Source: Owenia fusiformis
Lineage: Eukaryota; Annelida; Polychaeta; Sabellida; Oweniidae
Assembly: GCA_903813345.2 (NCBI GenBank)
Contig: CAIIXF020000008.1
Coordinates: forward strand, 5,963,341 to 6,027,340
DNA length: 64,000 bases
Direction of reading: 5' to 3'
The notes under the pieces are model-generated. The model was given only the letters and a program-made list of their open reading frames with translations, did not search any database and was not told where the DNA came from. A program made the translations under genes and the position numbers. Positions 42,301 through 57,300 of this stretch are shown in pieces; positions within the stretch are counted from its first letter, which is position 1; every line of letters begins with the position of its first letter.

Positions 42301-45300
42301 GAACTTGAAAAAGAGCTGATTCCCCGAATTTACAATAGGTTTTGGTTTTATTGTATTCAAGTTAGGCTGGAATTACTCCACCATGCAAAGCTGCCACCTT
42401 TTAGTTAAAGTTAACAGTAGGAGACAAACCTCAGCGGGACTCCTATTGCAGATGCTGCCATCTATTTCTCTTGTCACAGGCCCATTACGCACTCGAGGTG
42501 ATATCGGGGAACGCTGTGGAGAAGGGGTCTTAAACACGGACCGATTTGAAGTTAAGATGCCACCTATCTTCTGAAATGTAATTGTGATGTCACAATAAAG
42601 TCTAAGAACAGTGCTGGTACATATACAACAACCAAGTGTAGGATGTACATCTATACAAAATGTTTCAAACACTGTAAATGATATTTTGAATAAGTGCAAA
42701 AATAAGATGATACAATAAAGAATGAATTACTAGTAGTCAATGTGTCAGGTAAATTCAATACCATGCATTGCGGAACACTATTCTATGGACCACATCAAAC
42801 ACTAAAAACACTTAACTACAATGAATGTTCACCAATATCAAAAAAGAGTCAACATTTTGCATGAAATCAATCAAGAGATTCAACTTAACATTGCAGGTAT
42901 TTTATTCAAAATATTGACTCAATTTTTATATATGTTCATGACACATCATTATTTACAACATATAAGTTTTGGGAATATCAACATACCTGTGGAGGTTCGA
43001 GAGGAACATCACTGGCCAATGAACTAATGTCTCGAGACAAGTCACTACTAAATTTGGCAATTTCTTTGGAATGTGGTGACCTTGACCTTTCATGGTCATC
43101 ATAGTAACTAAAGTCCTCACTAGAGATATCATCTGCCGTATCACTTCCTCTTCTGCGTAGATCCTCTGGGGTGGTGAATGATTGCGATCGATTCATTTTC
43201 TTTGTACGTTCACTTTTCTTCTTATTTTTGTCATCAGCAACAGCTTTTCTTGCATCATATTTATTCCTTCTCTGCCAGGCTTTATATTCATCACTACGGG
43301 GTGAAGCAGCTCGGGGATTGGTGCCTGACTTGGGAGTGGATTTAGGTGTGGTTTTACTGGTAGTGCGCTGATGTAGTGGAGTTCTACCAGACTTGAGATC
43401 GTTTTCTCTTGATTCCAGACTAGTTTTAGTTCCACGCATACTGAATCTCCCGCCATCTGCTCTGTTCATGCTACGTGCATTATCACGACTTTTCTGAGCG
43501 ATCTTTGCACCAAGGCTAATGTCTGTACGTGGCGTGTGAATACTCCTGTCATCATCTACTATGCCACCGAGAGACTTGTGTCTTGCACGTGATTTAGATG
43601 CCTTGGTGGAGGCGCGTGATGACGTCACACTGGATGTTGTCACAGAGGAAACATCAGAGATTTCTGACCTGGGAGTATCAGTTGTACCTTCATCTTCTAA
43701 TCGTGCCTTTCTTAGAGCAAAGGCACGATTGGTTTTGAGCCCCATAGACGCTGGGGTCTTGACTCCCCTGCTGGTGCCCGAGTTACGTCGGGCAAATCTT
43801 GGACTACCCTCACTGAAATCTGAACTAGCATCATCAAGGCCCTCTAATGAAGATGGAAGACTTTTCCTTGGTCCAGTTTTAGCACCTTGTGTTTTAACAA
43901 TTTTTTCTTTAGATTTAACATTTGTAGATTTATGAGCAGGGGGTTTACTAGTTCTTGGTGAATGTCTGACAGGTGGAGGTTGAGCTGGCTCATCAACTCC
44001 GTTGACAACTCCTGTCGTACTTGATACATCAGTTTCATCAGAATCCCCACTATATCCAGGAGAGCCAATCATATCACTGATATCCTGGCTCCGATATTGG
44101 CTGCGTCGTTTCGCCGACGCAGATGCTGATTTCGATAATTTAGGGCTTGAGTATGATAGTCTATTTGCAAGCGCTGCCACAACATCTTCGGTGTCCTTTA
44201 AGAGGACCTGTGTATCCAGGCTCGCCACACTTCTTGATGTTTCAATCACGTCAAAATGTTTGTCTAAGTTTTGGGCACTTTTGGTGGTTTCATCATCATA
44301 TCGTGCTGTGGATAAAACGTCACTAATAACACTTGGGCTCTTTGACCTTGACTTTAAGGTTGAATCCCGGGATTCCTTTACGATGTCCCTTACAGGACTT
44401 TGGGTCTCAAATGAATACTTGCTTCTAGATGACGGAGTTGACCCGCTACTTTTAGTACTGTCACTTTTGGGGCTCAATATATCACTTTTAGGAGTTGTGA
44501 TTGGACTAGTTGAACTTGGAGATTGTGTATCGTGTCTTCTTGAAGCAACTCCTGACTTAGACTTCCTCAGAGGCCTGGAGTTGTCGGTGGAACCTGTAAA
44601 TATATACAAGAGTTTCATTAGAGATTGTTACATAATAATAAAGAAGGCATTAACACAACAAACAAATTTGCCAAATGCCAGTCACATAAAATTATGGATA
44701 TAACTTTACACAAGTCATTAACATGCAAAATGTCACCACCTATCATTTGTTACAGACACCAAACACCAACTGCCAAACACTGAACACCAATCACTGAACA
44801 TCATCCACAAAAAAGTTGGAGACTATAACAATGTCATCACTTAATAATACAATTCTTTAAAATGAGCTTCCTTTAAAAAGGGTGAAAAAGAAACAGTCAG
44901 GAAGAATTATGGAGTTTATGGAGTTTTAACCCAATCACATTGTTCAACTATTTGTACTTTTAAATCTTATTTGGGATTTTATTCTATATGAAGAAAGGAA
45001 CAATGTTTTGCCTACAGGGCTGGTCTTTCACCCTTAAGCTTAGTGGACAATTACCAATGTTATAAATGAAATATGACCCCATGGCGTGAATTTTTGACCA
45101 TGCCCTTTCTCAACATTATGGAGACATACTTATATTTATCATAACAAGAACAAGTTGATTTGGTTAAATCACAAATATAAATAATGAATTTCTGGTTGAA
45201 TTGACTGATGACGTATATTAGACAGGATTTTCGCATGTTTGTGAATATTTAAGAATAGAGGCAAAATGTCTGGAATAAGCCGAATAATTTGACAAGGTTT

Positions 45301-48300
45301 TACGAAGGAACACCATCGTCAAATTAAATGACTTTTGAAAAGCTTTTCATTTTATATGTTATTGATGCTTAAACCAATATGATATACATGTAAAATAACA
45401 ACAACAAAAAACATACTCAAACAATAGAATTACACAAAACAGAACAGCAATTTATCATGTTTAACAAAATAAGTCTCATTCCCGAGAGAATATATTACCT
45501 TGAAGCAGTCCCAGGTATCTCATGATTCAAACTAATTATCCTAAATAGTTCAATACAGTACTTGTTTTTTATTAAATAGTCTTTTCAGGAGCCCGCCAGT
45601 TATTTTTATGTCCTTCGTATACAGATTCTTGTCATAAAAAATCCAGGGTATTTTCCAATTTAATTTCTGATGTTCAGACAGCTGACTTGATAAATATGTC
45701 TTCAATGACAGTCTGTTCTGATATGTCCTGTTCTTATTTTAAACGAGACAGATATCATTCATATTTTTTAAAGCTTTTTTTGCCAATCACAAAATCTCCT
45801 GAATTCTTAATCTCAAAATGACGAGTTCTATTCAAGTTTTAAAACTGTGTTCTTCATTTATTCTGTGTTTTAGTTAAACAAATGCAATTTTTTTCCTCGT
45901 GAACTGCTTGTCAACTTTGTACCGAATAAACCGCATGTATTCCAATGTACTGAGAAATTATTTTCAATTTTTTTTATTATCTAGCCAAAGTAAATCATTC
46001 AGAATTCCAATGTTCCTAATAAAACACACAGATCAAATATAGCTGTTAGCTTCTGTGTTACTTTCCCTAAGTGTCCAGTAAAATCTATAATTCGGAAAAA
46101 TATCCGCCAGTTATTTGTTGAGCTTATGTTCATTCTTGTAATATTTGATAATAAACAAGAATATACTCCATTAGACTATTGACATAACAGGATTTAGGCA
46201 TTTATAATCCATTTGCATGGTAAGATCAGTTTTCTATAGTTTGACGTAGGCCACATGCACATGGCACACTTAAAATACTTTAACACCCCTAAATCCACAA
46301 AACATCATAGGAAATCTACGTACAACATACTTTTCGCCCCTATTATCTAACATAATAAATCTTATTTTCATAAGCAATGTTCCACCCAATGTATTTTTAT
46401 ATTTCCTTTATTGACTCATAATCACATTAGTCTCCCAGGCATAGTGGTCAAACAATGACAAAGATTTTAATTTGAATGAAAAAAGAAATCATCCATGTAG
46501 ACTTTAAGAGTACACGTGTAGACACTGTGAATAGGGAGTTTAAGCTTGCATATAAAATCGAAACGCCAACCAATACATATGACCAATCGCCCATACAAAT
46601 GCATCGCTTAAATAACTTACGTTGGTGTTTAGGTTGTGAAAAACAGTGCTAGCTTAAACTCTCTAATATCTGACTATGTCTGATCACTTTAACATATTTA
46701 AACATACAAATCATTTTTAATGTATTCATTATATATGTTTAGCTATTTGACCAGTTGTAGACAGGGTTTTTAGGATTACTCACTCTCTTAATGTGTGATT
46801 GATTTTTGTATTTTGAATCTGATAACATGGGGAAGGCAACAATAAGAAAGAATTTACTCTGTTTATATTGTAAACAATTGCTTTGATGGTTAATGTACTA
46901 TGTAAGCAGATAATGAATCTGATGAAAAGACGATGGATTAATTGGTGTCCGATTACATAAATGATCTATAAAATTGTTTTTCTAGTCCAAGCTCAGAACA
47001 ATGAAAAACAATTATGTCAAGGCATCGCGTAAAGATTTCGGGAATGGAATGCGATGATTGATTCCAGAGGTATATGACATCACAAAGGCATATTACCCAG
47101 AAAGAGATTATTAAGAGAATATTGTATATTTATCCTGGTCTTTAAAATCAGAATCAAATGAATCTACATAAAATGTTTGAAATATTATCGATCTATACAA
47201 CGATTCTACATCATAAATGAAATTAGATAAATATACAAATAAGGTATATTAAAGAGCCATAAAACATCCCATAAATAGCAACACAATATAAAGAATTTAA
47301 AGATGCTGTATGGTAAAAAATAACTCATATTGGAACAGTTACAGAAATGATGTTTTTCATGATTACAAGCACATGTTATTCTTGCAAATAAATAAGCATA
47401 ATAACATACCTCTTTCTCCAACTCTGCGGCCTCCAATGGGACTCCCAGACTGTGGTGGCTTGGGGGGTTTCTGGCCTGCTAGGGAGGCCCACTGCGTAAC
47501 CCATTTAGGGGCATCTGAAGACAACTTGGTAGGCTCATTCTGCAATAACACAACAATAATACATCAATGAAATTTTTATTATACATTACCTTATATGTAA
47601 TATGCAATGTTTATGAATATACGTATGCAGTCTTTATCCCCAAGACTCTGTCTTAAAACTTACACAACATTATCATAATATTGTCACAAGCTGATATCAA
47701 TTATTTTCAACCTAAAATAGTAGATACCTCCTCACATCCAATCTTATATTTCAATCATTATTTGAAATCAAATCAGTACATGTTAAGTTCATATATATAT
47801 TAATTATATATGTACATGTTATACGGATTTGACTTCATCCAACATACCGCAATGTCAACCTCCCTCAATATGGAACATGAAAATACCACATTTCGTAACT
47901 GTGTTATTCCATATGTCATAACCATGTACTAAATATGTACTGCTTGATAATAATAGAGGCACATACATGTAGATGATTACCTAATTAATTAACTGGCATA
48001 TGATGAAGCTTTCCTAATATAACACTGATTTGACATGTGACATGACATTGACAAATTGAAATGGTGAATACAAGAGTATGCAGCATTGAATCATGGGATT
48101 GCTATAGGACCTCGGGTGTGAATTAACATACTTTACAAGAGACATTTTTTTCCTTTCCAAAAATGAGTTCAGAAAAATTCGACATACTGATGCATATTTA
48201 TGGTTGTAATGTGTAACGCTGATGTAACAACTACATAACATGTTTTTTATTTCACTCGTTATTATCCTTAAAAATGTATATATATTTCTCATTTATTCAA

Positions 48301-51300
48301 AGTGATTTTAATTTACTTTAGAGTGGCCATTAGATCTAAGATAGCTAATATTTTTCATAAAAATTATCATATGGCTTAAAGTGTGATGAAGGGCATTTTT
48401 GACGGATAGGATAGTTTTTCAAGCATCTAGTTCTTTATAAAAAGGGAGCTATGAAATGTGTGTATCTTTGGTGTCATGATAACCACTCAAATTGTATGAA
48501 TGATATAATAAACTCAAATGCGTCCAAATTTATTTGTTTTTTCTTCTCATTGCTCGTTTCTATGGCGACATATTGCTGTTAATCATTAACATTTGATGCA
48601 ATAACAACTGGAAATTATTCATTTCTATTTTGGACCTTGAGATCTAGTCTATTCCAATATGGAGGTATATCTATTATTATACAGAAAGAAATGGTAAATT
48701 CAATTCTTCATTGTAATATCAAAATATTCCATTTTTTGTCATTTTCAATTTTTCAACAATAATAGCACGTTGTCATAATCTCTCAATGTTTACATAGCCA
48801 TTTTGAAGGTTGATTTTTTACAAATCTAAATTTCAACTTCGGGTGGTCTTTCAAATGATTTATGATACGTTCAATGCTTGTAACTGTTCATAAGCAAAAT
48901 TCAATTAAAATCAACAGTCTGACAGTAAGTGTCAGCCCTATGTTTACTCTGCTATTGTATGATGTCAATGGCAAAAGTATACATCTGTATCGATATAAAA
49001 TTCAATTTATCATGTTTTGTTTTAGCATATCCATATAAACCTGGCTACATACATCAAAATTAAAATTGATAAATCATTCTCTGTTAAATAGAGTCTAGTC
49101 TTAATTTGAAGCTCTTTTGTGTTGCTTGCCTCCCATCCGTTTCTTCGGAATGAGTAGTGTTGCGTTCATTCTACTTATCTATTGTATGAATATAAAGAAC
49201 TTGTATGAATGTTTTTTTAAGCCCTCTTACCTTGAAAAATATATTGTTTTTTGAAATACGGAGAGATGACGCCCGTGAGAAAGTTGCCATTTGTTGAATA
49301 CATCAGAGAATTCTGGGAAGATAAATTAATCATACGATTCCCTACTATTTTGTGCATTCCTATCTTGCGTTACTTTCGCCTTTCCAACTGTTGATTCAAC
49401 GTACATAGACAATGAATCCTTCTTGCAATATCATATCATTCATATTCTAATGAATTTTTGGGATTTACTGATTTTGCAAATTGCATCGATAAATCTTCCC
49501 GATCTTTTCTCATGTATCCTTGTTCCAGAAACGATCCTATTTTCATGTATTGTTTTAAGCACAATTATTAACTCCAATACGCCAATTAACCTGGACTGAA
49601 ATGCTTGTACATAGTTCGTGAATATAAAGCAGTAGTTAATATTGATTTCTACAACATATGTTGTATCAGCCCTCACATATATTGTAAAACACGTCTTATC
49701 AAAACTATGATTCATTAAATTTTTGCAATGCGTAGAAATTACATTCGAGTCAGTGAGTTTTTTCTGAGACTGATATTGATGTTAGGATACAAACCTAAAT
49801 TGGATTCCGAAGAATATGTTACACAATGTTTCATATTTATTTAGAGAATTAAGTAAGACCCACTTAACTGTATTGTAGTATGAAATTCGTGTCTTTTATC
49901 AAACGCAAGTGAAATGAAAATTATGAATGATATGACAATATGCTGCAATCAGCGTGACTTTAAATAATGATAATTCTCCTTTCTATTGTAATCACCTCTA
50001 TTAATAATGTAAATAAGCAAAGAAAATATAAAATGGATAAGTAGTACTTTAATATTTATGTTCGCTAATGGGCATGGCTTTTCTACTTTTTATTGATTTG
50101 GAATCTCAATTACACGCTCAGATGTTATTTTACGCTTTAAAAATTCCTTTACATGGAAGGATTCTTTAAAGAATATAATTTATTCAACAAAAATCTGTTT
50201 ACCTTAGAAATGGATTGATGGATTCTGACATGTGTTACATACTATGTGTATATATTTAACACAGGGAAGAAATTTTAATTCCAAAGACACTTGTGGAATT
50301 CTTTTATGAATTCTAATTAAGAATTCAATTCAAAAATTGAAGTCATTTGTTTGATTTTCTCATTAGGCTAAACTATAACATAATGTCAAATGAGGATATA
50401 CATAAAGAAACCATCAATAAATTAATTGACAGTTTAATATAATGATTTCAAAATTTCCTTCACTACTCTGTCATTCGTCAATATCATTTTGATCATAATG
50501 TTCCACCTATGTATTAATTTCAAACATTGAGTGATCAAAATGCCTCAACTTCCCATACAAACCTTGGAACAAACAACTTTGTTTTGAGTGAGGCACTATT
50601 ATTTGTGCTTTGGAGTACACATATGTAGCATGAACAATATACATAGACAATACCGAATAGAGTAATAAACTATGTTACCTCTTGTGAATATCCATTTACT
50701 GCACTGCCCACTTCAGCCTCCATACTTTCTATGACCCCTGCTGACCTCTTGGACTCTAACCTTTCAAGGTCAGCCTCTTTTTCATGTTCATGACCTTCAA
50801 CAGGAGGTCTATACATAGGAATGGTAACATCAATGTCTTCATCATCTGGATTTACATTGAAATATTTATCGATACTTGATCTAGCGTCATTCACTTCTTT
50901 TTGATCTTTCAAATCTTGATCAATTGTATATGTACCAGCCTCACTGGTTTTATCGATATCATCAGCAACAGTGTTGTCCTGATGAGCGACAGAGTGTTCA
51001 CAACGGGGAGATTTACTGCGAGATTTTTTAGCCCGAGGGAGTGTGGCTGCTTTTTGGTTGTCATAGTCCTTAGCTTCAGAGTAAAGAGAATACTCCGTTG
51101 GCTGCTCTTTACTAGTTGGGGCAGTTATTCTATTGTTTGAACTTTCAAACATCTTATTTATAAGAAAGTCAGTGCTAGATGAGGTTGTGCTTTGGATGGC
51201 CTCATTTGTTCTGGTTTTAGTTGATTTAGGTTGACCTTGGCTGACTTTGGGTTGTGGCATGTCTCTTCCTATATCTGAAAGGAAACCAATAATTTCTGAG

Positions 51301-54300
51301 ATGATTAATTATTAGACAGGACTAACAAGAAATATATTTTCGATGTAATAATGTTTCTTGTATCATAGGATAATTAAAACATCTCATTAATTTGAGATAC
51401 AATTATGTTTTTTCAGTAAAGTACTGACATTAACTATATATTTAAGTTTCTTTTTATTTCATTGATTTTCCAATGAATATCAAACAATAAACTTTCATAC
51501 ACTTGTAAATGTATGAGACACCAACTCCACAATATGGTGCAACCACAGACAATAAACGTGAACAAAAACATCTAAACAAATAAAAACAAACATGAAAACT
51601 AAAGAACAAAGAATACAGAATGGAGTCACAGATAGAAAAAGTGCAATTTTAACTAGAAATATTTAAACATAGAGATAATCTATATTTATTGGTGAAGAAA
51701 TAAAATATGGTGCATTTGTCAGAATTTAAATATACTATGAATATAGCACTTAGTTTAGCACAAAATATCTATAAACATATACGTAAAATAAAGAAGGACA
51801 GCATTGTTTTGTTAGGCAGTATGTAGATAGGAAGCATCATATATAATTCAATACACTATAGCCACAGATGAAATACAGTAATTATAAAGAAAAGTTCTGC
51901 TGGTAGCGGTCTAGTTTATTAATTTGACATGGAAAAATTGCATCTTTTGCATGTTAAGCTTACATCATGAGAAAAGAGGCTTCAACTTTCATCTGTTTCC
52001 ACTTTAGTTTTTTATATCAGGAGATACACTGTGTACATTATGTATATGTGTGGTCTCTATAATTATCAATTTTCAATCATCCCCCATCAAAATATTAATG
52101 TTTGGCATTCCTTAAACCCCTTTTCTAAACCAAAATAAATAAATAGACATATTGTAATCACATTATTAATTTGAAAGTTATAGATCAACTCAGAGATATT
52201 CCTTCGAGAAAGTTGACGCCTCTGTTTGATTTTGCAAGACTATGTTGTAATAAAGCATGTGAGCAGCTATAGTAATGCCATCTATAAATGAGCTTGATTA
52301 CTACCTTTAAGTAAGTTAGACCAAGATTGAGTCTTTAAGTATTCCTCCCAGATTTCTAGAACAAGGCAATATTCAAATTGACATATCAGAAAAATAAATC
52401 AACAACTTTGATAATATTTAGAAAGTGTGAAAGGTGTGTCTGTCCAATACTTGGACGTGTTTGAGTATAATATATTGGACTCAGGATAACCCCTATATCC
52501 TGAACATCCTGTAATTCTATAATCAATTTTTATACTAGTTTTGAACAAATTCCCAGGTATCTGTTAAAAATATAGATCGGTATTAAAATGTATATGTAGG
52601 TAAGTGTGTATTATGTTCTAATGAATAATATTTCGATAGTACCAACAAGTATGAGCTGGTTTGCGTTAAAATTCACTGGTCTTTGACCCAGATCATGGAT
52701 AAACTAATAGACCTGACGCTGACACCATACAAGCATTTTCTAGGTAAGGACCAGTTAAGATATCTGACATCATAAATACTGTATATCTTATTTCACTAAG
52801 TACTGAAGCTTGAATAATATTATACGAAACGATTTCTTTAAAATTCTTTACCACAAAGTTAAATACTCAAAGTGCCGAAATGAAATTAGTGTTCCGTTAA
52901 TATGGTTATGAATTCAACTGAATAGATTTGAATTGAATATCTCAAAATGAAAGTGTTGAATGATAAATGAAATAAGATTTGACACCTCCACTCAGTAATG
53001 AATTTCACTACATTTTATATGACTAGACAAAATATATTTCGCATATGATTAGGTGAACATGTCTAGGTAATTTAAAGTGTGGATATGTCTAGGTAATTTA
53101 AAGTGTGAACATGTCTAGGTAATTTAAAGTGTGAACATGTCTAGGTAATTTAAAGTGTGAACATGTCTAGGTAATTTAAAGTGTGAACATGTCTAGGTAA
53201 TTTAAAGTGTGAACATGTCTAGATAATTTAAAGTGTGTATATGTCTTGGTAATTTAAAGTGTGAATGAAATTTGTGATCAAATGCCTATAGCCCTAAGGC
53301 ACTTTCGTATGTATTGCTATGTAAAAAGTATTTTATTCCATTTCTTAAGTTATAATTGTAACGATCTATGAGGTCCAGTTTTAGCATAATTAATATAAAT
53401 TAATTTTTAATGAGCTTTGACTGGTTTATGTTATGCATGCAAGTTCTTTCTACATTTATATTATTTTGAAATTATGTTTGATATTAATTTTCGACTGTTG
53501 TTATCAATTGTATATTTAAGCTCTCCTTCATTAAGTAAACTCATGTGTTATGCATGGATGAGTCTGTTGTTTTTAGTTACTATGGTTACCTTCGTGGTCA
53601 GTAAAATAAACTCCTGACCAAGATTTAACGGAGATCCTACCATCCAAATCTAAGAAGAATTTACAGAATAAAGGTAATTGAAAAATTCTCGAAGAGTTTC
53701 AGTTAAGAATCAACAATGATAAATAGGAACTAATCACAGATATAGATTCTAATACAGTAACCATGCATATGCATACAAATACATTCACAACAGAAATTAG
53801 TACATAAAGTACATAAACAAGAGAATAGAACATGCCTTATAAAGTAAAAAACACCATGCATATTATAAAAACAATTATACAATGCCACCAAATATGTATT
53901 TAGAAAAATAAACAATACATTCATTATCAGAAAATAATCTACCACACTGAATCTTATCATATAACCCCCCCCCCTTCTTCCATGAGAGTTGGACTGAATA
54001 TGAGCGACTTAGTACTTACCACATTTCTTGCCTTTTGGTCGCTTCGTATCCTCATCATCATGGTCTGACCCATTTTCCATGTTCCCATCAGAAACGTGAC
54101 CACTGGATTTAGACTTCTTTTTAGCACCTTTCAAAGCACCGGAATAATTTGCAGAGTCCCATAATTCTGTTAGTTTTGCTTGTTCCACTGGAGAGATTTC
54201 CCTCGTAGCCTGTTGAAATATATAAGGTTGATAATTAACTGGGATTAACTTCATAATTTGAACTTTTTTAATATACACTGTGTGCATTTATCCTCTGTGT

Positions 54301-57300
54301 CCAATGTGTACCACACACAAATGTGATGTTATTAGTCCTTTCAAGAATATTTTTAATGTAAAGGAAATACTTTGCGTGTTTATATCTTAGAGTATAAAAT
54401 TGCCCCCAAGACAGAAAAAATCACATTCAAGATGCACTTTTTGAGTTACGTTGTATGAAGTGCCCTGTAATAGAATGAACATAGTCCACATCAGGTGGTT
54501 GTACCCAATAACTCATTCTACTTCCCCAATACCGTCTAGCTATACAAGCACCATTATGCTTTTATTATTGTAAATCAAACTAGCTATTCAAAAGAATAAT
54601 ATGTTTTGCATGTTGTTCAGCGCCTTTGGTGGAATCTTTTATTCGACAACTATAAAGTCTTCAAAAAGATTTCACCAATATCAAGTTTCTGTAAATATCT
54701 ATTGAAAGTAAACATTCGTGAAAATTCACTATTCTTTAATACAAAGACGATTTTCGGAGAGCACTGAAATGAACATGCAAGAGCTGAGGGTGTTTATTAC
54801 ATATGATAATCATGTCACGACACGACACGCTCAGAGCAGAAAATGTTATTGCACTTAGAATGCACATTCCCATGACAGACCACAAATAAGATTTTAAGTG
54901 ATTCTTTTGAAAGAACATTCGTGAAATATGCATCCCAATTTATGCACCCCAATTTACACTCAATTACATTAGAAAGGGCGTAAGAACATTACATTCTTTT
55001 TTGCAACGTTCAAATATAATAAAAAACTGAAATCGATCCCACATTCCTGATATATTTATTAGAGACCTGTTATGATAAATATCTTAATGCGGTTGACGTG
55101 TGCTTAGACAGTAGAAAATAAAAATTTAATTATCTCTTACACATTTATTGTGAGAGAAAATATAATTATAAGGCTGGAATTTCATTGAATTAAACGGTTA
55201 ACAACAAACAACAAATAAACGAAGGGGTTAATTTAAAATATAATAACATTGGCATTGAACTAGGACAAAGGTACCTTGTATAAAAAAACATTTAATTTTC
55301 CAGTCTCCTTCTATTAAGACTTTCTCAATTTGATGCATCAGATATGAAGTCAAAGAATGAAATCTTTGAAACTTTTCAAACTCAAGATTGATTCATTTTG
55401 ATATTTTCTTATACAACTTATTTTTTAATTAGATAGATAATTTTCAAGGTAAATATTAATTTCAAGGTGTGCTGTCAATCATAATTCAATATATATTGTT
55501 TGAATATAACCAGGCACAAAAATCTAACATTTCGTGTAATAATATTAGTATATTCTACAATTGCGCAGTCTCTTTCTCTTAGAATTTGTCAATTTGATTT
55601 GCCTGATATGAAGCCAGGGAATTGAATGCTTTGAACAAATTCAAACTCCCGATTGATTCATTTTGAAGTTTTCTAATCCAATTTTCTATTTAATTAGAGA
55701 GATGTTTTCTTTAATAATACAGCACATATTAATTATACTGAGGTAATTTAAGGTGAGCTGTCAATCAAATTTCAATACATGATCAGAAGAAGTCTTGCTT
55801 CAAGAGTGTGGACCCCCCCCTCCTTATCTACTTCACCAACACATCACAATATTGTGAGAGGCAGGCCCATAGCCAGCTTTTGCCAAGGGGGGTTCACTTT
55901 TTAAAAATTTCAGGCTGTTCACATTTAACATATTTGGCCAAAAAAATGCCTAAATCACTTAAAAAGTGCCCAGAATGATGAAAAACTGCATGATTTTGAA
56001 AGAACCCCCAAACCCCCCTGGTTATGGGCCTGAGAGGTGTGGAGTGGGGGATCACAAGGGCTTGTAGCTAGACTAGATCAGTACGGTCTAAGACAAAAGC
56101 ACTTACATCTTTCTCCTTCTTGGTTTTCTTTTCCCTAAGACTCCTTCTTACTTTACTGGGTAGAAAAGCACTGACTCCTTCCCCCATAGACAACCTTGGG
56201 TTCTTCGTGTCCTCCTCGCCTAAATCGACTGTAAACGCCATTGGTTGATGCTCAACATGCTCTAAAGGTGGCTCTGCTGGTTCTGATTTTGACATAGTAG
56301 AGTCCATTGTTTTAGCAGGGGTGCCAGGCATGCTTGTGTTGGGCTTAGACCCCTCACTGGCTGAGCTTGAGCCTAAGCTGTCTCTAGATATATTGTCTCT
56401 CTCTGGTGGGGTTCCTCTGTATTTTGCCCTCTCTGGCGTGTCTAAAGAGTCCTTTTGTGGAATGTCCATAGATATAGTTTGGTACTTAGAGTCTTGATCA
56501 TGCGCAGAGTTGGACTTGTTATCCAGGGTGAGACTAGATGGCCTCTCAATGTTATTGGTATCTACTGCAATATTAAAGCATAACACATGACACAACTGAT
56601 GTCCCCTACCAAGTCTCTGTTCACCAGAAAAATGAATAACTCATAGAATAAGCAAATAAAGAAATAATTTTAACACTTCAAGTTGAAAAAAAATAACAAC
56701 TGATTGATTTGAGTGTAATACAATTGGTAATATAAGACGCTGTTTATCTGTACCCTAGGGCAAATACATTTAAAAATCTTATCACTTTTTATAACTTTTT
56801 ATCATGCACTGTCATGAAAACATACATACATTTATTTAATTGCCGCTAATGTTGCAAAACTTTGGCAATCAGCTGACTTTGTACATCTATGTTATTATTT
56901 GAAATAAATCAATAACATGAAAAAAAAACAAACATGAGACACCATCTTTAAATATCAATGGGCATGAGAAAAACTTGTTGTAACTTACCATTGGCATTTA
57001 TGACATCATCTTTGGTGTCTCTTGTTGGTTCTTTATCAATGTCTCCCTCGCCCCACCAGGATGGCTGTCCGTAAAGTGGAGTACCCTTCTTCAGTGTATC
57101 AATGTCCTTATCCTCATCTGTAAACATAAACATTATGTTTAGTGATATCAATTTGATTTTGATTCCTTAAAAGAGAGCTTCATCTGATCTATCTAATGTT
57201 TTTAAAATTCATAATCATAAATAATGGAATCAAATACACCTTTGGAATGTTTTTGATGTCATAATTAGTAACCATGCCAACACGAACATACAACTATTCT

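Noticed and set aside
43561-44703. Long plus-strand open frames opposite the large CEP170 exon (43561-43935, 44002-44703)
   Set aside because: They are antisense shadows of the Ser/Arg-rich CEP170 exon 42987-44593, whose minus-strand frame is homologous and splices in phase.
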